From: Wolbachia endosymbiont (group B) of Parapoynx stratiotata
GTDB taxonomy: Bacteria > Pseudomonadota > Alphaproteobacteria > Rickettsiales > Anaplasmataceae
NCBI RefSeq assembly: GCF_947250635.1
Contig: NZ_OX366335.1
Location: forward strand, 310,001 to 374,000
DNA length: 64,000 nucleotides
Direction: 5' to 3'
The notes beneath the pieces are model-generated. The model saw only the letters and a list, made by a program, of their open reading frames with translations, searched no databases and was not told where the DNA came from. The position numbers and the translations under genes are program-made. This document shows positions 20,816-31,488 of this stretch, piece after piece. Each line of letters opens with the position of its first letter. Position 1 is the first letter of the stretch.

Positions 20816-23800
20816 TCTCTTTGCTTTTTTCATTTGTGATACCTTTTTCTATAAGAACACTTTGTATAGAGGTAGGTACTTGGATGCTAGCTTGGATTTG
20901 CAGATCAGCATTATTTAATATTCGATCTTTCTTACCATTATAGGCTTTTTTAAATCCATCGATTTGCTTTTGACTTAAATTTTGTGAAAATGCCTTTTCT
21001 ACATATGAGTCTAAAAGACTAGCAATTGTATCATAATTGCCACTTGTAATTTTTGCTGTGATAGTTTTTTGTACTTCTAAAAAATCAATTCTTACTGATT
21101 TCCATGCTATACCACTACTACGAGCTGCTTGCTTCATTACTTGCTCTAGCTTTTCCACTATACGTAAAGTACAGCCTATTGTCTCCTCTTTTGATAAAGT
21201 ACTGCTTTCATAAGCTCTACATTTCATGTTGCATTTATTTCCATTGAACCAGCTATATAATACATAATAAAGCATCATGTCTGCATTACTAATATTCCCA
21301 AGCCTTTCTTGAATAATAGGTGTAGCTTTGGCCGTATTACTCGATAAAAATAGTTGTTCAGTATTAGGTACTGGCTGTGAAAATAGCCAACCTTTTACCA
21401 AAGAAACTAAGCTACCTATCAGCGAAGAGTGCCTGCCTGCACCACTGCTTTGAAACTGATCTGCAGTAGCAAAAAGATGGCGACTATGCCTGATATTAGC
21501 AACATGCTCTTTTTCTTCCAGAGCTTGGCTTAAGTATTCTGCTACACTTATACGGTTTGTAGAAATAGCTACATCAAGTGGATTTTCATGATCAATACTG
21601 AGAAGATTAATATCTGCTTCTTTTTCCTCTACAAGAAACTTGACGGTTTCTAAATGACCTTTACTGGCAGCATAATGAAGAGGCGTCCAATTGTCTGCAC
21701 CTACCTTATTAACACTTATTCCTTTATCAAGGAAAAATTTTACAATATCTTTATGTCCATTTTCAGCAGCAATATGTGGAGGCATTTTACCACTCAGATC
21801 AACAGCATTAATATTTGCTCCTTTCTCTTCTACTAAAAACCTTACAGCTCCCAAATGACCATGCCTTGCAGCATAGTGTAATGGTGTCCAATTGTCCTGA
21901 CCTAAATCATTAACATTCATTCCCTGGTTTATTAAAAGTTCTATAACTTTTTGATGCCCACGTTCAGCAGCAATGTGCAAAGGTTTTGCGCTGTTAGCAT
22001 CTATAGCATTAAAATTTGCTCCCTCAGCTAAAAGCGATCGGACAAAATCCAAATTACCAGAATGGGCAGCATAATGTAATGGCGTCCACATTAAACTAGT
22101 ATCCGGATCATTAATACTGAGCCCTTGTTGTACGAAGAACAGTACAATATTTTTATGTACGTTATTAGCTGCGGAGTGTATCGGTCTTTTTCCATCATTA
22201 CTTACAGCTCTAGTATCTGCACCTTCTTCAACCAAAGATTTAGTAGCCTTCAAGCGCCCATGCTGGGCAGCATAATGCAAAGGTGTTAATTGCTGATAAT
22301 CAGCATTATTAACATTTAATTCTTTTTGCATAAAAAACTCTACGATACGCTCATGTCCATACTTGGCTGCAATATGTAAAGGCCCAGCACCATAAACATC
22401 TTTAGTATCGACAACATTTCTATCTTGACGAACAAGAAACCTAATAACCTCTAAAAGTTTACTATCATCAATGTGTTTATTATTCCTGCCTTTAGCAGCA
22501 TAATATAAAGGTGTCCAATTGTCTTTGCCTTTGTCATCAACACTTAGCTGCTTTTGCACAACAAAAAATTCTACTATATCCTTATGACCATACTGAGCAG
22601 CATAATGCAAAGGTTTTGCATTACTAGAATCCTGAGCATTGACATTTGCTCCTCTACTTACAAGAAGTTTAATCACTTCCAAATTACCGCCTTTAGCAGC
22701 ATAATGTAGTGGTATTTGGCTCTCTTTATCTTGATAGTTAACATTCAATCCTCTGCTAAGGAAAAACCCAACAGCATTTTTGTGTCCATGTTCAGCAGCA
22801 ATATGTAAAGGACTCACACCGTTAATATCAAAAGCAATAATATTTGCTCCTTTGCCTGCAAGAAACTCAATAACGCTCAAATTACCACTTTCAGCAGCAT
22901 AGTGCATTAATGTTTTATTACTTTTATCTTGGTCATTAACACTTAGCTGTTTTTCTACAGTAAAGAACTCCACAATACCTTTATGACCGTACTCAGCAGC
23001 AATATGCAAAGGTTTTAAATTATTAGAATCTTTGGCATTGATATCTGCTCCTCTACTGATGAGGAACTTTATAACTTCTAAGTTATCACTCTTGGCAGCA
23101 TAGTGTAATGGCGTCCACTGATTCTTATCTAAATCATTGACACTTAATCCCCTATTGAGGAAAAACTCTACGATATCTTTATGTCCATACTCAGCAGCAA
23201 TATGCAAAGATTTTGTTCCACTTATCGTTTGATCATGAATGTTTGATCTAAAGTTAATAAGTAGTTTCACAACTTCTAAGTTACCACTCTTAGCAGCTTC
23301 ATGGAGCGGAGTAAGGTAATCTTTATTATTTCTAGCATTAGTATAAGCCTTTTTTCTAAGAAGAAACCTGACAATCTCTAAATCACCACCTTGAGCAGCT
23401 TTGTGCAATGGTGTTAAGTCGTTATCATCTCTAGAGTTAACATCTGCACCTATATTAAAATAGTGTTCAACCTTTCTAAAATCTTTCTGACTTATCGCAT
23501 CAAATAATCCTGCGTTTGAAAGAGCTTTTATGACTTCTAGGTGGCGCTTTTCTGTAGCAAGTTGTAACGGTATCTTGCCATGAAAATCTTGAACATTAAT
23601 ATCTGCCTCTCTTTCTATAAGCAACTTCACAACCTCTGAGTGACCAGAATCAGCAGCATAATGGAGTGGTGTCCAGCTATTCCAACCAGAAGCATTAATA
23701 TTTGATCCGCTGTTAAGCAAAAATTCCACTACGCCTTTATGGCCATATTGAGCAGCAATATGTAAAGGTTTTATGTAATGAGACCCAGCATTAACATTTG

Positions 23801-26800
23801 CCCCTTCTTCTACTAAAAGTTTTATGAGTTTTATGTGGTTTCTATAAGCGGCATAATGCAGCGGTGTCCAGTTATTGTGACCAGAATAATTAACATCAGC
23901 TCCTTCTTTAAGATAACCTCTAACTCTTTGTATGTCATTCCTTCCTACAGAATGAAACATAGCCTCATTTAACAGTAATTCAGTAATTTCTCCATTCTCT
24001 TTTTCCTTAGCAAGTTGTAATGGTGTTTTACCGTCTGAATCCCTCGCGTTGATGTCTGCTCTCTTTTCTATTAGTAACTTTACAAGTTCAAAATAACCTT
24101 CCTCTGCAGCATAATGTAATGGCGTTTTATTATTTTTGTCTGGCTCACTAGCACTCACTCCATGTTCGAGTAAGAACTCAGCAACATTTTTGTACCCATT
24201 TTTGGTAGCAACATGTAACGGGCTTTCACCACTAATGCTTTTTATGTTTAGGCTCGCTCCTTTACTTTGTAAAAACCTTATCATCGATAAGTCGCCATTT
24301 TCTGCTGCAATATGCAACATTCCCCATCCCCACCTGTTAGTCACATCAACATCAGCTCCACTAGTAAGATATTCACTAATCTGGTCACGATCTCCCTGCT
24401 TAACGGCATTAAATAATGCCTTATCTTGTAACAATTTAATTGTCTCAGGTTCAGTTGCGAGTTGCAATGGCGTGTTTTCTTCAGAATCTTGAATATTGAT
24501 ATCTGCTCCTTTCTCTATCAAAAATTCTACAACTGCTGAATGGCTTTTCTCAGCTGCTTGATGCAAAGCTGTTTTTCCACTTATACCTTTGTCATCGATA
24601 CTCAACCCTTCTCTGTTTTTCCTTAAGAAAAACTCCATCACATTTGTATGACCATATTGAGCAGCAACATGCAATGGCTTATTTCTGTTAGTATCCTTAA
24701 GGTTGATATCTGCGTCTTCTCCTACCAGAAATTCTACTACTGCCAAGCGTCCATGTCTAGCAGCATAATGTAATGGTGTCCAATTATTCCTACCACGACT
24801 GTCAACACCATCACTTTTCACTTTCCCTACTATCAAAAACGCTACTACGTCTTCGTATCCATTCCTAGCAGCATAATGCAAAGGCTTTGCATTATAAGAC
24901 TTAGCATCAACATTTGCTCCTTGTGCCTTTAGAAGCCTAACGATTTCAATGTAACCTTTGCTAGCGGCATCATGCAGCAATGTCCAGTCATTTTCGTCTT
25001 TGTAGTTAGGGTCTGCTCCTTCAGCAAGATACTGTTCAGCTTTATTTAACTCTCCTTGTTTCACAGCATTAAATAATGCTTTATTACGCAATAATCTTGC
25101 TGCTTCTTGATGGTTTTTACTGCTTGCTAGTTGCAGAGGTGTTTTATTGTCAGTACTTTTAGCATCAATATCTGCTCCTTTTTCTATTAGAAACTTTACA
25201 ACTTCTGGATACCCTTTGTCAGCAGCGTAGTGTAGCATAGTCCAATCACTATTACCTTTATCGTTAATGCTTAGCTCATCCCCGTGCCACCTGAGGAAAA
25301 ATTCTATAATACTTCTATGCCCGTTATCTGCAGCAATATGTAAAGGCTTATTTCCGTTAGAATCTTGAGCATTAATATTTGCCCTCTTTGTTATCAGAAG
25401 TTCTACAATTGTCAAACCACCTCTGCTTGCAGCATAGTGAAGCGGTGTCCATCCATTTCTATTTACATCATTAATACTAAGGCCAGCTCTTTCCTCTTTC
25501 AGAAAGAATTCTACTACGTCTCTACGACCGTAATCAGCAGCAATATGCAAAGGCTTATTGCCATTTTGATCTCTAGTACTAATGTTTGCCCCTCTTGATA
25601 TTAGAGCCTGAGCAACTCTTAGATATCCTCTACTTGCAGCTTCATGTAATACTGTCCATCCATTCTTATCTGAATAATTAACGTTAGCTCCATTATCAAG
25701 GTATCTTTCTACATCATTTAAATTGCCCTGCTTTACAGCATGTAATAATGTTTTATTTTGTAATAATCTTTTAATTGGCCCTTCATTAGCTAGTTGCAGA
25801 GGTGTTAGATTATCATAGTCAATTGCATTAATATCTGCACCATTCTCTATGAGAAACTCTGCAACTTCAGGGTGGTTATACTTGGCAGCATAATGAAGCG
25901 GTGTCCAATTATTTTTGCCTCTATCATTAATGTTAGCATCTGCCTCATTCACACCATTTTTTCTACTGAGAAAATATCTTACAACATCTAAAGAGCCTTT
26001 CTCGGCAGCAATATGCAAAGGTTTATCTCCATCTCTACTTTTAGCATTAATATTCGCTCCCTTCTCTTCCACTAAAGACCTGATCAATGGCAAATTATTT
26101 CTCACAGAAGCAGCGTGTAAAAGCCCCCATCCCCATCTGTTAGTAGAGTTTACATTAGCTCCATCTCTGAAAGAGTCTTGTACTCTCACTAAATTTCCTT
26201 CTTTCACAGCATCAAAAAGTGCTTTATTTAACAATAACTCCTTGACTCCTTCATCCTGGGCAAGTTGTAGAGGTGTTTTGCCACCAGAGTTTTCTGCATT
26301 GATATTTGCACCTCTTGTTATCAAAAGCTCCACAACTTCCGACCTGCCCTGCTCAGCGGCATAATGGAGTGGTGTCCAGCTATCTTTGCCTAAATCGTTA
26401 ACACTGAGCTTTTTATCAAGAAAAAACTTTACTATATCCGTATGTCCATTCTTTGCAGCAAGATGCAGAGGTTTATCCCCATCAGCATCTTTAAGATTAA
26501 TATCTGCACCTTTTTCTCCTACTAAATATCGAACAACTTCAAAGTGATTACTCTCAGCAGCATAGTGTAGTGGTGTTTTATTATCTTTACCTTTATCATT
26601 AACTTTACCATTAAGTAGAAGCTTCACAATGTTTATGTGGCCATATTGTGAAGCAATATGCAAAGGTTTGTCCCCATCAGAATTTTCAGCATCAATGCTT
26701 GCTCCTCTTTCTACTAGAAGCGAAACTATTAGCAAATGACCTTTTTCAGCTGCACGATGCAACAGCGTCCAATCATTATCGCTCAGAGAGTTAGGATCAG

Positions 26801-29800
26801 CTCCATTGTCAAGATATCTTTGAACTTGAGCATACTCTCCTTGTTCTACAGCATCAAATAATGCCTCATTTTGTAATGACCTGGCAATTTCCTGATTACC
26901 AGTTATAAGCTCTAAAGGTGCTTTACCTTGGGCATTCTGGATAGTAATATCTGCACCTTCTTTGATAAGAAAATTTACAGTTTGTGAATAGTTGTTTGCA
27001 CTAGCATAATGAAGTGGTGTCCAATTATCTCTACCTAAATCATTAATATTCATTCCCTGCTCATCAATGAAAAACCTTACTATTGGCTGATGCCCACTTT
27101 TGGCTGCAATGTGTAATGGTTTGTCCTCGTCAGAATTTCTAATGTTAATGTCTGCCTGCTCTCTCGTTAAAAACTTTACGACTTTTAGATGCCCGCCTTC
27201 AGATGCATAATGCAGTGGAGTCCAATTGTTTAAATCAGTTGCATTAACAGCTGGCCAACTTTGCACTAAAAGCTCAACTACATCAGAGTAACCATAACGT
27301 GCAGCATGATGAAGGAAAATTCTGCCATTTTGATCACTATAGTCAGTATTAACCCTTATTCCTTTAACTTCTTTGTTGAGATAATTTCTCACCTCCGACA
27401 CTTTATTTTGTTTTACAGCACCAGACAACCCTTCATTTAGTAAGAATTGAATTACTTCAGGCTCGCTTGCCAGATCTACTGGTAATTTTCCTTGAGAATT
27501 ATGGGCATTAATATTCGCTCCTTTCTTTATAAGAAACTTTACAATCTCAATGTGACCTTCTTTAGAAGCATGATGTAAAGCTGTCCAATTATTTCTATCT
27601 TTGCTATCAATAGTAGCTTCTTTTTCTTCAATCAAGTACTGTACAACATTAAGGCTATTGCTTGCAGCAGCATAATGCAGGGGCGTCCACTTAGTTTCCC
27701 CTTGTTCATTAACACTTAATCCTTGTTGATCGATAAAAAATTCTACAATATCTTTATGCCCATTTTTTGCAGCAATGTGCAAAGGTTTTTCTCTACTATC
27801 TGTTCTTGCGTTTACATTTGCTTTTTTTTCTACCAGAAATTCTGCTGCTTTTGTATAACCATTGCGAGCGGCATAATGGAGTGGTGTCCAGTTATTTAGA
27901 TCTGAATAGTTAACATCAATCTCATTTGCAAAAAGACCTTTAATCTTATTAATGTCATCACCCAGGTTATCTCCTCTTACAGCATTGAATAGCTCTCTAC
28001 TCCGCAATAACTTTGCCACCTCCCTGTGACTATCTCCTTTTTCAACAGCAAGTTGCAATGGCGTTTCTCCACTTAAACCCGTAGCGCCAATATTTGCTCC
28101 TTTTTTTATAAGAAATTTTACTACCGGTAATCGATTTTCATAAACGGCATAGTGAAGCGGTGTCCAGTTATTTTTTCCTACTTCATCAATACTTGCTTGC
28201 TTACTCAAAAAAAGCTCTACCACGTCGCCTTTGCCATAAGTAGCAGCAAGATGTAAAGGTGTATTTCCGTCAGAATCTTTAGCGTTAACAACATTTGAGT
28301 CTTTATTGATAAGTTCTGTTGCTAGCGTTTTATATCCTAAGCTAGCAGCATAATGTAACGGCTGCCATCCATTTTTCTCGTATGAATAATTAAGATTTTG
28401 AATATATTTTCTGACCTTTGATATATCATTTTTCCTTATAGCATCAATCAACGCCTTGCCCTGCAACATTGCTTTAACTTCTTGCCGATTACTTTCACCT
28501 TGGGGAAGCTGTTGAGCAAGGTCAAGTGGAGTTACACTATTAGAATTTTCAGCATAAATATCTGCTTCTTTTTTTATCAAAAACTTTACTAAATCGCTGC
28601 TACCTTTGTTAACAGCATGATGTAGCGGTGTCCAATTATCCTTTCCTTGATCATTAATATCTAATCCCTTCTCATCAATGAAGAATTTTACAACTTTTGT
28701 ATGTGCATGGCTGGACGCAATATGTAAGGGTTTATCTCCATCATTAGTTGTAGCATTAATGTTTGCTCCTCTTTCCACTAGTAGCTTTACCAGCTCTTGA
28801 GCTTCTGTTTTTTTATTAGCAGTATAATGTAACGGGGTCCATCCGTTATTATCTTCACGGTTAATTTCAGCTCCTTCCTCAAGGCATTTTCTGATCTTGT
28901 TAATATTTCCTTCTTCTATTGAATTAAGCAATGCTCTACTCAATAATAACTGTGTTGTTGCCTGATGGTCTTTTTCTTTAGCTAATTGTAACGGTGTTTT
29001 GTTACCAGAATTTATAGCATCAATATTTGCTCCCTTTTCAAGAAGAAGCTCTACAATATTTTTATGACCTTGATCAGCAGCAATATGTAAAGGCGTATTT
29101 CTCTCATGGTCTTTAGCATTAATAACACTTAAATCCTCTGCTATGAGCACTTCTGCTGAAGCTTTATAACCTAAGCTTGCAGCATAGTGTAATGGAGTCC
29201 ACTTATTACTTTCATACAGATAGCTAACTTTAGCTTTCCTCTGAATAAGATTTTCAACTTCTGTAATATCATTCTGCTTTACGGCATCAATTAATGCCTT
29301 ACCTAGCAGTATTTCTTTCACTTTTTTATAGTCCTTGTCTTTAATGAGGTCAAATGGAGTTTCATTGCCATAATTTTTAGCATTGATATTTGCTTCCTTT
29401 TTCTCTACCAAGTACCTAACGACATCAACGCGATTACTTTCAGCAGCATAATGTAGGGGTGTCCAATTATCCTTTCCTGGGTCATTAACACTTAATCTTT
29501 TTTCATCCAGAAAGAACTTTACGATATTTTCATGTCCATTCCTTGCAGCAATGTGTAAAGGCTTATTATTATCAGAATTTCTAGAATTAATGTCTGCATT
29601 TTTATCTACTAAAAACCTTACAAATTCCAAATCATCTACTGTTCTATTAGAAGCATAATGTAAGGCTGTCCAACCATTCTGATTTTTATAATCAATTTCT
29701 CCTTTTTTAAGACATTCCTGAATTTTTTTACTACTTCCTTCCTTTGCAGCATCAAGCAATGCTTTATTTTGTCGTAACTTTTCCTTTTCTGATTCTTTAC

Positions 29801-30383
29801 TTTTTAAAAAGTCCGTAATAGTTTGATATCCTTTTCCCTCAGCAAGCTGTAATGATGTTTTACCATCAGGATTTTTTTTGCTAATATCTGCTCCATTTTC
29901 TACGAGAAATACCACAACTGAGTACTTACCTTCTTCAGAAGCGTAATGCAATGGTGTCCAAGCACCATTAGCTAGAGCATCAATCGTTGCGTTTTTTCCT
30001 ACTAAAAACTTTACCATCTCAAGTTCACCTTTTTTAGCGGCATAGTGAAGTGGCGTCACGTAATCTTTTCCTGGATCATTAACATCCATTTTTTTCTCAT
30101 TAATAAAAAACTCTACGATTTTTGTATGTCCATTATCTGCAGCAATATGTATAGGCTTCTGCTGAGCATTGGTTTTACCATCGATAAGGTTTATATCTGT
30201 TAAATTTGCTAAAAATTCTGTAGCGTTTAAGTTGCCATACTGAGCAGCATAGTGTAGCAAATTCCACCCATCTACGTCAGAATGCCCAGCAATAGTCACA
30301 TTATCGTTTATAAGTTCTACAACTTTTCTGTTATTATTATTTCTTATAGCTTGTTTTATATTTTCAAACTGCTCTGATGGCAT
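20793..30383 (-). CDS. Giant ankyrin repeat protein with unique C-terminal domain
   Basis: A 3196-aa protein with a good ribosome binding site (GAGAGGGTTAG before the ATG). From the N-terminus to about residue 2930 it is nearly continuous ankyrin repeats (consensus NGWTPLHYAAxxGHLEVVKFLIEKGADIN, key residues TPLHxAA). The repeats are grouped in about 14 larger modules, each opened by a variant of NKALFNAVKQGxLNxVxxYL. The last ~250 residues are not ankyrin (NISNADMMLYYVLYSWFNGN, then a helical end). In Wolbachia phage WO such ends have been compared with the latrotoxin C-terminal domain; I propose this by layout, not by alignment. No signal peptide or membrane segment is clear. It probably acts as a host-protein-binding effector, perhaps a toxin released on lysis. 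Confidence 0.9.
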   Translation of the reverse strand: MPSEQFENIKQAIRNNNNRKVVELINDNVTIAGHSDVDGWNLLHYAAQYGNLNATEFLANLTDINLIDGKTNAQQKPIHIAADNGHTKIVEFFINEKKMDVNDPGKDYVTPLHYAAKKGELEMVKFLVGKNATIDALANGAWTPLHYASEEGKYSVVVFLVENGADISKKNPDGKTSLQLAEGKGYQTITDFLKSKESEKEKLRQNKALLDAAKEGSSKKIQECLKKGEIDYKNQNGWTALHYASNRTVDDLEFVRFLVDKNADINSRNSDNNKPLHIAARNGHENIVKFFLDEKRLSVNDPGKDNWTPLHYAAESNRVDVVRYLVEKKEANINAKNYGNETPFDLIKDKDYKKVKEILLGKALIDAVKQNDITEVENLIQRKAKVSYLYESNKWTPLHYAASLGYKASAEVLIAEDLSVINAKDHERNTPLHIAADQGHKNIVELLLEKGANIDAINSGNKTPLQLAKEKDHQATTQLLLSRALLNSIEEGNINKIRKCLEEGAEINREDNNGWTPLHYTANKKTEAQELVKLLVERGANINATTNDGDKPLHIASSHAHTKVVKFFIDEKGLDINDQGKDNWTPLHHAVNKGSSDLVKFLIKKEADIYAENSNSVTPLDLAQQLPQGESNRQEVKAMLQGKALIDAIRKNDISKVRKYIQNLNYSYEKNGWQPLHYAASLGYKTLATELINKDSNVVNAKDSDGNTPLHLAATYGKGDVVELFLSKQASIDEVGKNNWTPLHYAVYENRLPVVKFLIKKGANIGATGLSGETPLQLAVEKGDSHREVAKLLRSRELFNAVRGDNLGDDINKIKGLFANEIDVNYSDLNNWTPLHYAARNGYTKAAEFLVEKKANVNARTDSREKPLHIAAKNGHKDIVEFFIDQQGLSVNEQGETKWTPLHYAAASNSLNVVQYLIEEKEATIDSKDRNNWTALHHASKEGHIEIVKFLIKKGANINAHNSQGKLPVDLASEPEVIQFLLNEGLSGAVKQNKVSEVRNYLNKEVKGIRVNTDYSDQNGRIFLHHAARYGYSDVVELLVQSWPAVNATDLNNWTPLHYASEGGHLKVVKFLTREQADINIRNSDEDKPLHIAAKSGHQPIVRFFIDEQGMNINDLGRDNWTPLHYASANNYSQTVNFLIKEGADITIQNAQGKAPLELITGNQEIARSLQNEALFDAVEQGEYAQVQRYLDNGADPNSLSDNDWTLLHRAAEKGHLLIVSLLVERGASIDAENSDGDKPLHIASQYGHINIVKLLLNGKVNDKGKDNKTPLHYAAESNHFEVVRYLVGEKGADINLKDADGDKPLHLAAKNGHTDIVKFFLDKKLSVNDLGKDSWTPLHYAAEQGRSEVVELLITRGANINAENSGGKTPLQLAQDEGVKELLLNKALFDAVKEGNLVRVQDSFRDGANVNSTNRWGWGLLHAASVRNNLPLIRSLVEEKGANINAKSRDGDKPLHIAAEKGSLDVVRYFLSRKNGVNEADANINDRGKNNWTPLHYAAKYNHPEVAEFLIENGADINAIDYDNLTPLQLANEGPIKRLLQNKTLLHAVKQGNLNDVERYLDNGANVNYSDKNGWTVLHEAASRGYLRVAQALISRGANISTRDQNGNKPLHIAADYGRRDVVEFFLKEERAGLSINDVNRNGWTPLHYAASRGGLTIVELLITKRANINAQDSNGNKPLHIAADNGHRSIIEFFLRWHGDELSINDKGNSDWTMLHYAADKGYPEVVKFLIEKGADIDAKSTDNKTPLQLASSKNHQEAARLLRNKALFNAVKQGELNKAEQYLAEGADPNYKDENDWTLLHDAASKGYIEIVRLLKAQGANVDAKSYNAKPLHYAARNGYEDVVAFLIVGKVKSDGVDSRGRNNWTPLHYAARHGRLAVVEFLVGEDADINLKDTNRNKPLHVAAQYGHTNVMEFFLRKNREGLSIDDKGISGKTALHQAAEKSHSAVVEFLIEKGADINIQDSEENTPLQLATEPETIKLLQDKALFNAVKQGDRDQISEYLTSGADVDVTNRWGWGMLHIAAENGDLSMIRFLQSKGASLNIKSISGESPLHVATKNGYKNVAEFLLEHGVSASEPDKNNKTPLHYAAEEGYFELVKLLIEKRADINARDSDGKTPLQLAKEKENGEITELLLNEAMFHSVGRNDIQRVRGYLKEGADVNYSGHNNWTPLHYAAYRNHIKLIKLLVEEGANVNAGSHYIKPLHIAAQYGHKGVVEFLLNSGSNINASGWNSWTPLHYAADSGHSEVVKLLIEREADINVQDFHGKIPLQLATEKRHLEVIKALSNAGLFDAISQKDFRKVEHYFNIGADVNSRDDNDLTPLHKAAQGGDLEIVRFLLRKKAYTNARNNKDYLTPLHEAAKSGNLEVVKLLINFRSNIHDQTISGTKSLHIAAEYGHKDIVEFFLNRGLSVNDLDKNQWTPLHYAAKSDNLEVIKFLISRGADINAKDSNNLKPLHIAAEYGHKGIVEFFTVEKQLSVNDQDKSNKTLMHYAAESGNLSVIEFLAGKGANIIAFDINGVSPLHIAAEHGHKNAVGFFLSRGLNVNYQDKESQIPLHYAAKGGNLEVIKLLVSRGANVNAQDSSNAKPLHYAAQYGHKDIVEFFVVQKQLSVDDKGKDNWTPLYYAAKGRNNKHIDDSKLLEVIRFLVRQDRNVVDTKDVYGAGPLHIAAKYGHERIVEFFMQKELNVNNADYQQLTPLHYAAQHGRLKATKSLVEEGADTRAVSNDGKRPIHSAANNVHKNIVLFFVQQGLSINDPDTSLMWTPLHYAAHSGNLDFVRSLLAEGANFNAIDANSAKPLHIAAERGHQKVIELLINQGMNVNDLGQDNWTPLHYAARHGHLGAVRFLVEEKGANINAVDLSGKMPPHIAAENGHKDIVKFFLDKGISVNKVGADNWTPLHYAASKGHLETVKFLVEEKEADINLLSIDHENPLDVAISTNRISVAEYLSQALEEKEHVANIRHSRHLFATADQFQSSGAGRHSSLIGSLVSLVKGWLFSQPVPNTEQLFLSSNTAKATPIIQERLGNISNADMMLYYVLYSWFNGNKCNMKCRAYESSTLSKEETIGCTLRIVEKLEQVMKQAARSSGIAWKSVRIDFLEVQKTITAKITSGNYDTIASLLDSYVEKAFSQNLSQKQIDGFKKAYNGKKDRILNNADLQIQASIQVPTSIQSVLIEKGITNEKSKETCYSLLK

Positions 30384-30705
30384 CTAACCCTCTCTAAAAT
30401 TGACAAAATCCTCACCAAAAAGCTCTTTGCATTAATAGGTTATGTATAAATATTTTACAGCGCAATATTTATTTTAAAAATGCAAGTTTTGGATTAAGGA
30501 AAAACAGAAAAGACCGGAAAGTAAAGTAAACTCAATAATTACAAAATAGAATACAGTCTTCTGGAATAAAGTAATTTTTTGCGCGAAACAGTGCTATCCA
30601 TGTTAAAGAATTAAAAAAATGGAATTGCTGTCTTTCTATAGTAAAAGTACAAATAACTGATTAGGTGGCTTTAGGAAAGAATGCTGAAACAATACCTTAA
30701 CTTCT
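30384..30705. other. Intergenic region upstream of the giant ankyrin gene
   Basis: AT-rich, non-coding in all frames beyond short chance ORFs. It should carry the promoter of the ankyrin gene (minus strand); I see no convincing -35/-10 pair. The Shine-Dalgarno sequence at about 30385-30395 is the only clear signal. Confidence 0.5.
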
Positions 30706-31107
30706 CTACTCTGAGATTGATGTGCATTTAACATCCCCTTTGAAGCCCGTATTAGCAAGAGCTTTAATCACTAAATGAATAATGTCACACAATGTTTCAT
30801 CCTTAATTTTTCTATATTCCCTCACTAGTCTTGATATTTCTTCGCTGCCTACATCGCTACGAAAGGCCTTATCATGCAAGTCTTCAGAGGCTTTGGTGAA
30901 AAAATATGACATATCAACTGACAAAACTTCTGCCAATTTATACAACCTATCGATTATAAGCCTTACCTCTCCAGTTTCATATCCCTGTATATGCTGAAAT
31001 GAAATTCCAAGCTTTTTTCCTAAGTCCCTTTGGCTAAAACCACACATTAGCCTTCTTTTCCTTATTCTTTCACCTATTTGCTTATCGATAGGATGTTGTA
31101 TGGTCAT
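30706..31107 (-). CDS. XRE-family HTH transcriptional regulator (copy A, downstream member)
   Basis: A 133-aa protein with a clear XRE/Cro helix-turn-helix at residues 10-65 (ERIRKRRLMCGFSQRDLGKK, then GISFQHIQGYETG). A helical C-terminal part ends EEISRLVREYRKIKDETL. It lies one base after the stop of another XRE gene, forming a two-gene operon. The pair is duplicated at 39.0-39.7 kb with very high similarity. Copy A has about 15 extra C-terminal residues. XRE pairs like this are common in WO prophages; a related WO regulator in Culex Wolbachia, WtrM, has been reported to influence host gene expression, but orthology here is not shown. Confidence 0.9.
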   Translation of the reverse strand: MTIQHPIDKQIGERIRKRRLMCGFSQRDLGKKLGISFQHIQGYETGEVRLIIDRLYKLAEVLSVDMSYFFTKASEDLHDKAFRSDVGSEEISRLVREYRKIKDETLCDIIHLVIKALANTGFKGDVKCTSISE

Positions 31108-31108
31108 T

Positions 31109-31444
31109 TTACGTATCAGATAATATACTTTGAGAAAAAGATTTTACCAATATATAAACTACACTACGTAGCCTTTTGCTTTTAATTTCATTATATCCTT
31201 TAACTAATTTTAGTATTTCTTCATCATAGTCTTCATGTAAGTCGGCATGCGTATCAGTAAAAAAGTTAGAAACATCTATCGGTAGTGCTTTTGCTAAATC
31301 ATATAATCTACTGGCCAAAATCTGATTTGAGCCATTTTCGTACCTTTGTATCTGTCTATATGAAACACCTATTCTTTTTCCTAATTCAGTTTGTGTTAAA
31401 CCACAGTATAACCTAAGTTCCTTTATTTTTTTGCCTAATTGCAT
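31109..31444 (-). CDS. XRE-family HTH transcriptional regulator (copy A, upstream member)
   Basis: A 111-aa protein that is mostly an XRE helix-turn-helix (KKIKELRLYCGLTQTELGKR, then GVSYRQIQRYENGSN) with a short helical C-terminus (KLVKGYNEIKSKRLRSVVY). It starts at an ATG and is transcribed first in the operon with the gene at 30706. The near-identical copy at 39398-39730 starts at GTG instead. Its likely role is phage or accessory-module gene control by DNA binding; its operator is unknown. Confidence 0.9.
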   Translation of the reverse strand: MQLGKKIKELRLYCGLTQTELGKRIGVSYRQIQRYENGSNQILASRLYDLAKALPIDVSNFFTDTHADLHEDYDEEILKLVKGYNEIKSKRLRSVVYILVKSFSQSILSDT

Positions 31445-31488
31445 CTTTAATTTTAGCTACTCAATTTACAACAAATTTTATGAAAAAG

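Noticed and set aside
24136..26364. Plus-strand ORFs of 118 and 149 aa in the ankyrin gene
   Set aside because: Antisense shadows of ankyrin repeats; the repetitive composition explains them.
20793..30383. Regular DNA repeats that could suggest a CRISPR array
   Set aside because: The period is about 99 bases, copies are diverged, and the sequence is one long ankyrin ORF; no spacers or cas genes.
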